Source of the DNA: Albidovulum sp.
GTDB taxonomy: Bacteria; Pseudomonadota; Alphaproteobacteria; Rhodobacterales; Rhodobacteraceae
NCBI GenBank assembly: GCA_028823855.1
Contig: JAPPFL010000071.1
Location: forward strand, 124,001 to 188,000
Reading direction: 5' to 3'
DNA length: 64,000 bases
A program made the position numbers and the translations under genes. Shown piece by piece: positions 16,823 through 25,715 of the stretch. The first letter of the stretch is position 1. Each line of letters begins with the position of its first letter. The notes below the pieces were generated by a model that searched no databases, was not told the DNA's origin, and was given only the letters and a program-made list of their open reading frames with translations.

Positions 16823-18214
16823 ATGATTAATAGAAATCGATTTTCAAGCAAGGGGACGGGAATGCGCGTTTCCCGACGCCGAATATTGCAAACCACCAGC
16901 GCGTTGACAGGTGTCGGCCTGCTGGCTTCGATGCCTACGCGCTTGCTGGCGGATACATTTGACGAAATGAGCGATCAGTGGACATCCGCCGACATCGACT
17001 GGAGAGCCCAGGAAGGCAGCACTATCGTGCTGAACGCCGTACAGCACCCTTGGACCGACGCGATCACGCCGCTGGTTCCGCTGTTCACGGAATTAACCGG
17101 GATAAACGTGGACATCCAAACCCAGTCCGAAACCGAGTACACTGCGGAGCTGCCGGTCAAGCTAGGCGCGGGGAATCCGACGCCTGATGTCTACATGGTT
17201 TGGGCTATCGGGCAGGCGATTACTGCAGGATGGCTCGAGCCGCTCGACGGATTTTACGGCAACAGCCAGTTGAGCGACGCCGCGTGGTGGAACGACGACG
17301 ACCTTTTTCCGTCGGCCCGTTCATTCCAGACTTGGTCCGACGGCGTTCGCTATTTGATGCCGATTACAGCTGAATCTCAGATTCTCTTTATCAATCAGCC
17401 GCTTCTCGAGGATAAGGGCCTGGCGGTCCCGACCACTATGGAAGGCCTGATGGATACTGCGATGGCTTTGCACAGCGACGATGTCGCCGGCATCGCCATG
17501 CGGGCCAAATCGACGGGCGACAGCACTTGGCCGGCCGGCGGCTTTATATTTACATACGGCGGAGCAATCATCGATTTGGACGGCAATGTCGTCATCAATT
17601 CGCCCGAAGCGGTATCGGCTATGGCAACATACGGCGGACTACTAAAAAATGCGGGACCGGTCGGCATTAGCAGCTACCAGTGGGTCGAGTGCCTGAACGA
17701 CTTTATGGCGGGAGCCGTAGCCATTGGTTGCGATTCGTCCAACTTCGCAACCGATATCGCGAATCCCGACAAGAGCGTTGCCGCCGGCAAGACTGTTTAC
17801 GCTACTCTGCCGCAAGCGGGCGATATGCCCATCAAGCCAAATATGTGGCACTGGAATGCCGGAATAAATTCCAACTCGGCCAACAAGGATGCGGCATGGC
17901 TCTTCCTGATGTGGGCGGAGTCGTTGCCGACCTGTCTCCTTTCCTCGGCGGCCGGACTGGCTACTCCTCGAGCATCCGCCTGGGCTTCTCAAGCATTCCA
18001 GGATCGATTCGGCGCCCAGGCCGCCGACACGGCGCTGGCCAGCCTGAAGGCAGGCGACGGCGATCTGTTCAAGGCTACTTGGTTCCACCCGAAGGGCCCG
18101 CAGATTCTCGACGCGTTCGGCATAGCGCTGAACCAGATCGCGACGGGAGCAAGCGACGCAAAAGCCGCCATGGATGCGGCCGCTGCGAAGATCGAGTCGG
18201 ACCTCGCGGGCTAG
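16823..18214 (+). CDS. Tat-exported solute-binding protein of a sugar-type ABC importer
   Basis: A 463-residue family 1 solute-binding protein. The N-terminus holds a twin-arginine signal (SRRRILQTTSALTGVGLLAS). Later landmarks are TPDVYMVWAIGQ, FINQPLLEDKG and the trailing LFLMWAESLPT. Tat export suggests that it folds before export. Start at 16823 has a strong AGGAGGAG site. First gene of a long operon with two permeases, one ATPase and a set of catabolic enzymes. The ligand is unknown; the enzymes downstream suggest a polyol or sugar acid. Confidence 0.92.
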   Translation: MINRNRFSSKGTGMRVSRRRILQTTSALTGVGLLASMPTRLLADTFDEMSDQWTSADIDWRAQEGSTIVLNAVQHPWTDAITPLVPLFTELTGINVDIQTQSETEYTAELPVKLGAGNPTPDVYMVWAIGQAITAGWLEPLDGFYGNSQLSDAAWWNDDDLFPSARSFQTWSDGVRYLMPITAESQILFINQPLLEDKGLAVPTTMEGLMDTAMALHSDDVAGIAMRAKSTGDSTWPAGGFIFTYGGAIIDLDGNVVINSPEAVSAMATYGGLLKNAGPVGISSYQWVECLNDFMAGAVAIGCDSSNFATDIANPDKSVAAGKTVYATLPQAGDMPIKPNMWHWNAGINSNSANKDAAWLFLMWAESLPTCLLSSAAGLATPRASAWASQAFQDRFGAQAADTALASLKAGDGDLFKATWFHPKGPQILDAFGIALNQIATGASDAKAAMDAAAAKIESDLAG

Positions 18215-18227
18215 TATCCGGAAAACC

Positions 18228-18288
18228 GGGGCATCTACGCCCCCTGACAAGTCAAGCCGCCGTAGTAATGGCTTTCCTGACGGCGGCT
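18228..18288 (+). repeat. two intercistronic hairpins after the solute-binding gene
   Basis: The first is GGGGC-ATCTAC-GCCCC (18228-18243). The second is a perfect 9-bp stem, AGCCGCCGT and ACGGCGGCT, at 18255-18288 with a 16-base loop. No T tract follows. Same position as the hairpins in the two other sugar-type importer operons in this window, so they probably protect or attenuate the transcript between the binding-protein and permease genes. Confidence 0.7.
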
Positions 18289-18332
18289 GACATTTCAATT
18301 GCAATGCGCACCCTCGGGAGCTCCCAAACGCA

Positions 18333-19226
18333 ATGAATTCATCGGCAGGTCGCGACCGCAGGCGCTTCGTTCTATTGATGCTGACGCCCGCAACGGTCTT
18401 GCTGCTCGGGCTGACGCTTGTGCCCTTCCTCGTCAGCTTGGCGTTTTCGTTCTCTAATCTGTCCCTGGTTACTCCTGACGATTTTGCCTACATATGGTTC
18501 GAAAATTTCGGGCGCATGTTTGAAAGCCCGGAATTCTGGAACGCAGTACGCATAACGGTCGTATTCACGATTGCGGCGGTGGCGGTCGAACTCGTCCTTG
18601 GCGTCGGGATCGCCGCGCTGCTGCACAACGAAACCCGCGCGGTGCCCGCGCTCAGGCTTATCTACCTGCTTCCGCTGGCGATAACTCCCGTAGCCGCCGT
18701 GTTCACGTTTCGAATCATGTTGAACCCTAGCCTGGGCGTTTTCAACTATCTCTTGAAGCAGATTGGCCTGCCGCCTCAGGATTGGCTAGGTACGCCCGGC
18801 ATGGCATTGACAACGCTTGTAGCCGTTGACGCGTGGCAATGGACTCCCTTCATACTTTTGATCGCAGCCGGCGGTCTCGCCGCCATGGATGAAGAACCCC
18901 TCGAAGCGGCTCAGATGGACGGAGCGGGTCCTTTCGAAATTTTTTTCCACCACACCTTGCCGATGCTCTATCCCTATCTTGCCGTAGCGGTCGTCTTCCG
19001 CAGCATCGATGCGTTCAAGACATTCGACATAATATTCGTTCTAACCGGCGGCGGTCCCGGCATTGCAACGCGCACGCTCAACCTTCTGGCCTACAAGCAG
19101 GGGCTGGAGTTCCTCGAGATGGGGTACGCGGCCGCAATCGCCATCGTAATGCTAATCATGACGATAATATTCAGTCAAGTATTCCTGAGACGGATCAACA
19201 TGTTCCGGCCGAAGGCTGCGCTCTAG
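18333..19226 (+). CDS. ABC importer permease 1 (MalF-like)
   Basis: A 297-residue CUT1 permease with six predicted helices, starting FVLLMLTPATVLLLGLTLVPFLVSL. EAA loop EEPLEAAQMDGAGPFEIFFHHTLPM near residue 195. It follows the hairpin region after the solute-binding gene and is 12 bp from the second permease. It forms the membrane channel together with that protein. Confidence 0.92.
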   Translation: MNSSAGRDRRRFVLLMLTPATVLLLGLTLVPFLVSLAFSFSNLSLVTPDDFAYIWFENFGRMFESPEFWNAVRITVVFTIAAVAVELVLGVGIAALLHNETRAVPALRLIYLLPLAITPVAAVFTFRIMLNPSLGVFNYLLKQIGLPPQDWLGTPGMALTTLVAVDAWQWTPFILLIAAGGLAAMDEEPLEAAQMDGAGPFEIFFHHTLPMLYPYLAVAVVFRSIDAFKTFDIIFVLTGGGPGIATRTLNLLAYKQGLEFLEMGYAAAIAIVMLIMTIIFSQVFLRRINMFRPKAAL

Positions 19227-19238
19227 GCCGGTGCGACT

Positions 19239-20105
19239 ATGGGCGAAGCTGCGCGCCAGCCGTTGAAACCGCTCTCGCCGGCGGTCCGGGTCGGACGGTT
19301 TCTTCAGCCCTGGATCAGGCGCCTGGTCCTGTGGCTATTCGCTCTCTGGTGCCTGTTCCCAATCTACTGGCTGTTCACGATGAGCCTGAAAAGGCAGGTC
19401 GATGCGATTTCGCGCAAACCCAAGTTCATTTTCGAGCCGATCTGGGACAACTACGTCAAAGTGCTCGGCAGCGGCGAAGTGTGGCTCTATTTTCAGAATT
19501 CACTGATTGTCGCTCTTGGTACGACCGCGCTTTCGCTGCTTCTCGGGGTTCCCACGGCATACGTGCTGGCTCGCTACCGGTTCACGGGAAACGCGGATTT
19601 CGGATTCTGGATTCTAACGACACGCATGACGCCGCCGGTGGCCATGCTCATACCCTTTTTCGTCGTCTATATCCGCTCCGGCCTATTCGATACCCATCTC
19701 GGCCTAATTCTTGCGCACACCGCGATTACGATTTCGATTGTCGTTTGGTTGATGAAGGGCTTCTTCGAGGATCTTCCGAAAGAACTTGAGGAGGCGGCCT
19801 TCATGGACGGCGCAACCGGATATCAGGCCTTCCGGCAAATCTGCCTGCCGGTCACTCTGCCGGGCATCGCGGCCGTCGCCATTCTCACTTTCTTGTTCTC
19901 GTGGAACGAATTCCTTTTTTCGCTGGTACTTGCCGATCGCGTCCAAACCGTACCGGTCGGGCTATACAATTTTGTCGGCTATCAGCAGATCCGTTGGGGC
20001 GAGCTAACGGCTTCGGCCGTGATTATGCTGACTCCGGTGCTGTTGTTCGTGTTCGTATTCCAGCGCCAACTCGTTCGCGGCCTCACGCTCGGGGCCATAA
20101 AATGA
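19239..20105 (+). CDS. ABC importer permease 2 (MalG-like)
   Basis: A 288-residue permease; first helix LVLWLFALWCLFPIYWLFT, EAA loop LEEAAFMDGATGYQAFRQICLP near residue 190, and the typical C-terminal end RQLVRGLTLGAIK. The stop overlaps a small downstream frame as ATGA. Confidence 0.92.
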   Translation: MGEAARQPLKPLSPAVRVGRFLQPWIRRLVLWLFALWCLFPIYWLFTMSLKRQVDAISRKPKFIFEPIWDNYVKVLGSGEVWLYFQNSLIVALGTTALSLLLGVPTAYVLARYRFTGNADFGFWILTTRMTPPVAMLIPFFVVYIRSGLFDTHLGLILAHTAITISIVVWLMKGFFEDLPKELEEAAFMDGATGYQAFRQICLPVTLPGIAAVAILTFLFSWNEFLFSLVLADRVQTVPVGLYNFVGYQQIRWGELTASAVIMLTPVLLFVFVFQRQLVRGLTLGAIK

Positions 20106-20227
20106 CGAACGGACCGGCGAAATCCGGGATCGAAGTCGGAGGCGCGCCGGCGACAGATCGGGAATCGTTCGGCGAAAATCCGCAATGCGAGTTCGGAATT
20201 CGGGACGCGCCGCCTCCCGGCAACTGA
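20102..20227 (+). CDS. 41-codon small ORF between permease and lyase genes
   Basis: The ATG overlaps the permease stop (ATGA) and the frame ends 12 bp before the next gene. The product is short, Gly/Pro/acidic-rich and has no membrane helix. Its position fits a real coupled small protein, but it could equally be a linker that keeps ribosomes moving. Nothing else supports it. Confidence 0.3.
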   Translation: MTNGPAKSGIEVGGAPATDRESFGENPQCEFGIRDAPPPGN

Positions 20228-20239
20228 AAAGGAACTAAT

Positions 20240-21193
20240 TTGCCGACCTGTCAACTGCCCATGCTTCATGGAATCCACGCGATCGTCTACGCGCTCTTTG
20301 ACGAGAACGAAGAGCTGGACAGAAAGGCAATGCGGCGACAGATCGAAGTTTGCCTGAAAGCGGGCGTTCACGGCATAGCTGCGCTCGGGCTGGCAACCGA
20401 AGTCTCCAAGCTTTCCGAACGCGAAAAATTTACGATTATCGAGTGGGTGGCCGAGGACAACGCCGGCAGGGTTCCCCTAGCCATAACGATTTCCGGCTCG
20501 TCAATCGCTGAACAAATCGAGCAGGCGCGATGCGCCGAGCGCTTAGGAGCGGATTGGCTTATTTTGCAGCCGCCGGCGGCGGGGAACTACTCTGCCTCGG
20601 AATTTATCGATTTCTTTTGCGCTGTAGCCCGTTCGACCGCATTGCCGGTCGCAATCCAGAACGCGCCCGCGTTTCTCGGTCGCGGATTGGCCGTGAATGA
20701 CATTATCGAACTGCGCAGGAACTGCCCGAATTTTAGCGTTATCAAGGCGGAAGCCTCGGCAGTAGACACGGCGGCTCTGATCGAGGCGACCAACGGGTCC
20801 CTGCCTATATTCAACGGCAGGGCGGGCCTGGAACTCGTCGATAATCTCGATGTCGGCTGCCGAGGGTTGATACTGGCGCCGGATTGCATCGATTATGCCG
20901 TGCAGGCCTACAACCGCTACAGAGCGGGCGAAATCGCCGCGGCAAATGCGATTTACCGGACGGTGGCGCCTGCGATCATATTCGAGATGCAAGGAATCGA
21001 GACGCTTATTTGCTACGGCAAACGGCTGTTCTGTGCTCGAGCCGGATTCAAAATAGTAGATCGGGCGCCGGCCCTTCGGCCAACGGCGGCGGGATTGCGG
21101 CTTGTAAAAAAATACGCGGACGAACTCGGGCCGATGAACGCGATCGAAAGCAGGTCCGATCCGCCTCTATCGCATACCTGGCGACAAATTTAG
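20240..21193 (+). CDS. dihydrodipicolinate synthase/N-acetylneuraminate lyase family protein
   Basis: A 317-residue (beta/alpha)8 lyase or aldolase of the DapA family. The Schiff-base Lys is in NFSVIKAEAS near residue 171, and ALGLATEVSKLSEREK replaces the usual GTTGE...L...E block. The expected YN-P motif before the catalytic region reads VAIQNAPAF, so the tyrosine that normally relays protons is missing. This suggests a reaction different from DapA or NanA. Start TTG at 20240 follows AAGGA at good spacing. It lies between the permeases and the ATPase of the importer. A role in cleaving or dehydrating a 2-keto acid made by the other operon enzymes is inferred. Confidence 0.85.
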   Translation: MPTCQLPMLHGIHAIVYALFDENEELDRKAMRRQIEVCLKAGVHGIAALGLATEVSKLSEREKFTIIEWVAEDNAGRVPLAITISGSSIAEQIEQARCAERLGADWLILQPPAAGNYSASEFIDFFCAVARSTALPVAIQNAPAFLGRGLAVNDIIELRRNCPNFSVIKAEASAVDTAALIEATNGSLPIFNGRAGLELVDNLDVGCRGLILAPDCIDYAVQAYNRYRAGEIAAANAIYRTVAPAIIFEMQGIETLICYGKRLFCARAGFKIVDRAPALRPTAAGLRLVKKYADELGPMNAIESRSDPPLSHTWRQI

Positions 21194-21208
21194 CTTGGAG
21201 CCGACGCA

Positions 21209-22267
21209 TTGGCGAAAATCGTTCTTGAAAATATTGAAAAGCGCTGGGGCCAGTTCAGCGCGGTAAAAGACCTCAGCCTGACGGTTGCGGATCGAGAATT
21301 CATCGTTCTTCTCGGCCCGTCGGGGTGCGGCAAATCGACTACGTTGCGCATTATCGCGGGGCTGGAGTCAGCGACCTCCGGCAACGTATACATCGACGGC
21401 GTAAGAGTTAACGACAGGTTGGCCCGCGATCGCGATATCGCGATGGTGTTCCAGAATTACGGCCTCTATCCGCATATGACCGTCCGCCAGCACATCGCCT
21501 ATCCGCTCAGGCTAAAGAGAGTGGGTGACCCGGAACTAAGCGAGCGCGTCCTCGCGGCCGCGGAAAGAGTGCATCTGAGCGAATTCCTCGACCGCCGCCC
21601 GCGTTCCTTGTCCGGAGGGCAGCGTCAGCGCGTGGCGCTGGCCCGAGCCATCGTAAGAACTCCGAACCTTTTCCTGATGGACGAGCCGCTCTCCAACCTG
21701 GACGCGATATTGAGAGTTACGATGCGAGCCGAACTCAAGCATCTGCACCACAACCTCAAGACGACGACAGTCTACGTCACCCATGATCAGATCGAGGCCA
21801 TGACAATGGCTTCCCGCGTCGTCGTCATGAACAACGGCATGGTCGAGCAGATTGGAGCGCCCGAACAGATTTACGGCGACCCCGACAATCTATTCGTCGC
21901 GACATTTATCGGATCTCCTCCTATAAACAGGATTCCGGGACGCGCATCCGGCGGAGAATTCCAAACTGCTTCGGCCAATATAGGCGGATTTCCGATTTGG
22001 CTTTCCGGCGACGCCGTTCTGGGCGTGCGACCCGAGCACGTTTCGATCGCGGACGAAGATCCGGACATCGCGGGCACCGTTTTCGCCGTCGAGTACACGG
22101 GGTCGGAACTCCTGATTGTAGCCGATACCGGCGGCGACAGGATTTCGCTGATCGGCGACTTGGCCCGGCGGCCGAAAATCGACGAGCGGATAGGTCTCCG
22201 GATCGATCGCGGCGAGACCTTTTTCTTCGATGCGCAGACAGGCGCGAGGATCAGGAAAAGCTCGTGA
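21209..22267 (+). CDS. ABC importer ATPase (MalK/UgpC-like)
   Basis: A 352-residue ATPase with Walker A GPSGCGKSTTLRI (about residues 36-48), signature LSGGQRQRVALARA, Walker B LFLMDEPLSNLDAIL, YVTHDQ and a C-terminal TOBE domain. TTG start at 21209. It is the only ATPase in the operon, so it should act as a homodimer, unlike the two-ATPase importers at 7-13 kb and 52-58 kb. Confidence 0.92.
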   Translation: MAKIVLENIEKRWGQFSAVKDLSLTVADREFIVLLGPSGCGKSTTLRIIAGLESATSGNVYIDGVRVNDRLARDRDIAMVFQNYGLYPHMTVRQHIAYPLRLKRVGDPELSERVLAAAERVHLSEFLDRRPRSLSGGQRQRVALARAIVRTPNLFLMDEPLSNLDAILRVTMRAELKHLHHNLKTTTVYVTHDQIEAMTMASRVVVMNNGMVEQIGAPEQIYGDPDNLFVATFIGSPPINRIPGRASGGEFQTASANIGGFPIWLSGDAVLGVRPEHVSIADEDPDIAGTVFAVEYTGSELLIVADTGGDRISLIGDLARRPKIDERIGLRIDRGETFFFDAQTGARIRKSS

Positions 22268-22307
22268 TCGCATGTCCGAAGCCGCCGCTGGGGGATGGGG
22301 GGAATGC

Positions 22308-23900
22308 ATGGATTACGACTACATAATCGCCGGAGGCGGTTCCTCGGCATGCGTGGCGGCGACTCGCCTGGTGCGGGACTTCGGCGCGCGCGTTCTACTT
22401 ATCGAAAGAGGCCCTGCGCGCACGAACTGGCTCCTGCGCATGCCGGCGGGATACATGAAGTATCTCGCGCGCGACGATTTCCTGGAAATGCATGAAACGG
22501 TGCCGCAGGAGCAGCTTGACGGCCGGGCGCCTATCGTTCCTCAAGCGCGGGCGCTTGGCGGCGGAAGCGCGGTCAACGCCATGGTCTACATGCGCGGACA
22601 GCGCCAGGACTACGATGGCTGGGACGCGTTTCTCGGTGGCGGTTCCGGGTGGTCGTACGGGGACATGCTGCCTCATTTCAAGCGGCTGGAGAGAAACACC
22701 AAGTTCAACAACGAATATCATGGCATCGACGGCGGGCTCTGGGTGTCGGACCCGGGCTACACTGCCGAGATGACCGAAGCATTCGTGCTGGCGGCGCAGG
22801 GTCGCGGCTTTGCCTACAATCCAGATTTCAACGGCGAATGCCAGGCCGGCGTGGGCCTGATGCAAAACACGATCGGCAGGCACGAGCGGTGCGACGCGGT
22901 TCGAGCGTTCCTTTCCCGAGTGCGGGACAGCCCCTGCCTCAAGATCATAACGAAGGCGCAGGTTACGCGAATCGTGATCGAGAACGGGCGCGCCGTCGGA
23001 GTTGAATTCAGCAAGAACGGCAATTCGACGACCGTCAGAACCGGCGGCGAGGTTCTCGTCGCGACCGGCACGTACAATACCGCGAAGCTGCTAATGCTCT
23101 CGGGAATTGGCCCGCCGGATCATCTCAAGGAGCACGGCATCGCATGCATAGCCGACCTGCCGGGCGTCGGCGAAAACCTTCAGGATCATCACGAAGTCCC
23201 GCTCATCTGCGCCACGAGCGGATCGGTCGGCTATTTCAGGCAGGACCGCGGCTGGCGAATGATCCGCAACGGTCTCCAGTACCTGATGTTCCGTTCGGGA
23301 CCCGTAACGACGATCGGCGTTGAGGCATGCGCGTTCCACGATCCGGACGGAGGCGAAAGGCCGACGATCCAATTGTACTGCGCTCCTATCGTGTATCTGG
23401 ATCGCGACTTCACCGACCTGAAGCCAACGAACGGCGTTACGTTGACCTCCTGCCTGCTGCGGCCGAAGGCGCGCGGGACCGTAAGGCTAAGGTCCGGCAA
23501 CCCGAACGACAAGCCGCTGGTTGATTGCAGGTTTTTCGGCCACCCGGAAGATCTGCGGCTTACGATCAAGGCCGTCAGGATCGCCCGAGAGGTCCTGGCG
23601 ACCGAACCGGCGGCGTCCCTGATTTCCGAAGAGCTCCTGCCCGGAAAAGATGTGGCGTCGGACGATGGCCTGCGAAATTACAGCAACCGAACCGTGAAAA
23701 CCAATTACCATCCGGTCGGCACGGCCCGCATGGGCGCAGACAACGATCCGAATGCAGTCGTCGACACGGAATTGCGAGTCCGAGGCATCGAGAATCTACG
23801 CGTGGTGGATTGCTCGGTGATGCCGTTCATACCCTCGGGCAACACGAACGCGCCCGCGATGGCTGTTGCCGATCGAGCGGTTTCGATCATGCGGAAATAG
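22308..23900 (+). CDS. GMC-family FAD oxidoreductase (choline dehydrogenase-like)
   Basis: A 530-residue GMC oxidoreductase. FAD-binding motif DYIIAGGGSSACVAATRL at the N-terminus, the second GMC signature GEVLVATGTYNTAKLLMLSGIGP, and the active-site His and Asn in NYHPVGTARMG and PSGNTNAPAMA. These enzymes oxidise alcohol groups of polyols, choline or sugars and pass electrons to a quinone or oxygen. The ATG at 22308 follows a GGGGGGA site; the open frame extends upstream without conservation. In this operon it probably does the first oxidation of the imported compound. A second GMC gene is at the right edge of the window. Confidence 0.9.
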   Translation: MDYDYIIAGGGSSACVAATRLVRDFGARVLLIERGPARTNWLLRMPAGYMKYLARDDFLEMHETVPQEQLDGRAPIVPQARALGGGSAVNAMVYMRGQRQDYDGWDAFLGGGSGWSYGDMLPHFKRLERNTKFNNEYHGIDGGLWVSDPGYTAEMTEAFVLAAQGRGFAYNPDFNGECQAGVGLMQNTIGRHERCDAVRAFLSRVRDSPCLKIITKAQVTRIVIENGRAVGVEFSKNGNSTTVRTGGEVLVATGTYNTAKLLMLSGIGPPDHLKEHGIACIADLPGVGENLQDHHEVPLICATSGSVGYFRQDRGWRMIRNGLQYLMFRSGPVTTIGVEACAFHDPDGGERPTIQLYCAPIVYLDRDFTDLKPTNGVTLTSCLLRPKARGTVRLRSGNPNDKPLVDCRFFGHPEDLRLTIKAVRIAREVLATEPAASLISEELLPGKDVASDDGLRNYSNRTVKTNYHPVGTARMGADNDPNAVVDTELRVRGIENLRVVDCSVMPFIPSGNTNAPAMAVADRAVSIMRK

Positions 23901-23902
23901 AA

Positions 23903-24673
23903 ATGGCCACGGGTGGAAGCGCCAACATGGCAAATCGCGAAACCGAAAGAGCCTCGCCCCTGGTAGAACGGACAATCGACGCCCTCGGCCGCCGCATTGT
24001 CCACGGAACCTATGCTCCAGACACGGCCCTGCCGACGGAAACAGAGATTGCGAAGTCGACCGGAGTGGGAAGAAACGTGGTCCGCGAAGCCACGAAGTAT
24101 CTGACATCCATGGGGTTGCTCCGCATTGCGCAGGGTTCGGGAACCAAGGTCCAGCCAAAGGAAAACTGGAACTACCTGGACAGCCGCATCATCCAATGGG
24201 CCATGGATTCGGATGATCTGCGCGACGGGTTGATCGATGAACTGAGCGCGCTGAGATATATTGTCGAGCCGGAAGTGGCGGCGATGGCCGCCGAACTTGC
24301 GACCATAACCGAAAAGCTCCGTTTGTTCGAAGCGCTGGAAGCGATGGAGGCCAACAAGGACGATCCGGAAAAGGCGGTCGAAGCCGACATTCTGTTCCAT
24401 CGTCGCTTGTTTGCGGCGGCCCACAACAAATTCCTCGTGACGCTCCTGCGAGCGGTTGTCGCCGTGCTGCGCGCGAATTTTGAGCTTGCGATCAGGGCGG
24501 ACTACGCGATCATCGAATTTCTGGACGAGCATCGGCAGGTGGCCGAAGCCGTCTACGATCGAAATCCGGATGAGGCTCGATCCTGCATGCGCAAGCTTCT
24601 TCGCCGCAACGAGCGCCACCTGTCCGAAATGCGCGCGGCGCTTGCGCCCGGGAAATCGGCAGGAAACCGATGA
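23903..24673 (+). CDS. GntR-family transcriptional regulator (FadR subfamily)
   Basis: A 256-residue regulator with an N-terminal winged helix (LPTETEIAKSTGVGRNVVREATKYLTSMGLL) and a C-terminal FCD domain. The metal site ligands Asp and His are in EADILFHRRLF, with further His in DEHRQVAEAV and NERHLSEM. FCD domains sense small organic acids. Being inside the operon, it probably controls it in response to a pathway intermediate. An alternative start at 23927 has a better ribosome-binding site (GGTGGAAG) and would remove 8 residues. Confidence 0.9.
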   Translation: MATGGSANMANRETERASPLVERTIDALGRRIVHGTYAPDTALPTETEIAKSTGVGRNVVREATKYLTSMGLLRIAQGSGTKVQPKENWNYLDSRIIQWAMDSDDLRDGLIDELSALRYIVEPEVAAMAAELATITEKLRLFEALEAMEANKDDPEKAVEADILFHRRLFAAAHNKFLVTLLRAVVAVLRANFELAIRADYAIIEFLDEHRQVAEAVYDRNPDEARSCMRKLLRRNERHLSEMRAALAPGKSAGNR

Positions 24674-24707
24674 TCGCGGGACTTATTCCTATCTTCCGGT
24701 TCGCGCG

Positions 24708-25715
24708 ATGACCGACGCTCTTGAAACGCGCTGCCGCCGCTTGCTCTGCGAACTTGGCCTCGCTTCGGAGGATGACTATATCGAAGTCGATCCGCTGAAA
24801 GGCGGCGTGGCATCGGACATCGCGCGCGTGAAAGCGGGCGAAAAGTCCTATTGCGTCAAATTCGCGCTCGAAAAGCTGAAGGTCTCGGAGGATTGGCGGG
24901 CGCCGACGCACCGCAACAGGACCGAGTTTGCCTGGCTGGAATTCGCCCGCGCTGTCGAGCCGTCCTCGATCCCTCGACTTTACGGGCAGTCGGGCATCGG
25001 ATTTGCGATGGAGCATATCGCTTCGCCCGATGTTCGATTGTGGAAGGACGCGTTAATGAAAGAGACGCCGCGCGTCGGTCGCGCCGGACGCGTCGCCGCT
25101 GTCCTGGGCAAAATTCACCGAGCGTCGGCTCGACCCGACTTCTGCCGGGCGCGTTTCGAAAATTACGACGACTTCCTTGCGCTTCGAATTGAACCGTATC
25201 TGCTGTTTTCAGCCTTGAAGCATTCCGATCTGTCTCGGCAGCTGACCGGCATTGGAAACCGCCTCTACCGATCGCGAATCGCGCTCGTGCATGGCGACAT
25301 CAGCCCGAAAAACATCCTGTTTCGCGGGAACTGCCCGATTCTTCTCGATGCGGAATGCGCCACGATCGGCGATCCCGCGTTCGATGTCGCCTTCTGCCTC
25401 AATCACCTGGTCCTCAAGTCCTTTCACCGACCGAAATTCTGCGGGGAATTGATCGCGGTCGGCACTGAATTCTGGACTTCATACGCCGCCAATGTCGACT
25501 GGGAGCCGCTTGAGGAATTGGAGGCTCGCGCGGCCGAGCTCTTGCCGGCGCTGATGCTTGCGCGGGTCGACGGGAAGTCGCCCGTGCCGTACTTGTCGCC
25601 GCGAAACCAAAGGCTTGTCCGCGGCACGGCGAAATCTCTGATACTGGAGCGGCCGCCAAATCTAGCAGAGGCGCTAGCGGCCATCCGGCAAGTAGGGCGA
25701 CACGAAGATGAGTGA
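24708..25715 (+). CDS. APH-fold small-molecule kinase
   Basis: A 335-residue kinase of the aminoglycoside phosphotransferase/choline kinase fold. The nucleotide-binding Lys is in KSYCVKFALEK, the catalytic loop is LVHGDISPKNILF (Asp base, Asn Mg ligand), and the Mg motif is ILLDAECATIGDPAFDVAF. The family phosphorylates hydroxyls of small molecules such as methylthioribose, choline, homoserine and sugars. It overlaps the enolase-like gene by 8 bp and follows the regulator by 34 bp. It likely phosphorylates an intermediate for the enolase-like enzyme. The substrate is unknown; antibiotic resistance is unlikely in this context. Confidence 0.85.
   Translation: MTDALETRCRRLLCELGLASEDDYIEVDPLKGGVASDIARVKAGEKSYCVKFALEKLKVSEDWRAPTHRNRTEFAWLEFARAVEPSSIPRLYGQSGIGFAMEHIASPDVRLWKDALMKETPRVGRAGRVAAVLGKIHRASARPDFCRARFENYDDFLALRIEPYLLFSALKHSDLSRQLTGIGNRLYRSRIALVHGDISPKNILFRGNCPILLDAECATIGDPAFDVAFCLNHLVLKSFHRPKFCGELIAVGTEFWTSYAANVDWEPLEELEARAAELLPALMLARVDGKSPVPYLSPRNQRLVRGTAKSLILERPPNLAEALAAIRQVGRHEDE

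Noticed and set aside
24708-25715. Antibiotic resistance gene (aminoglycoside phosphotransferase)
   Set aside because: The fold is shared, but the gene overlaps an enolase paralogue in a catabolic operon and is most simply a metabolic kinase.
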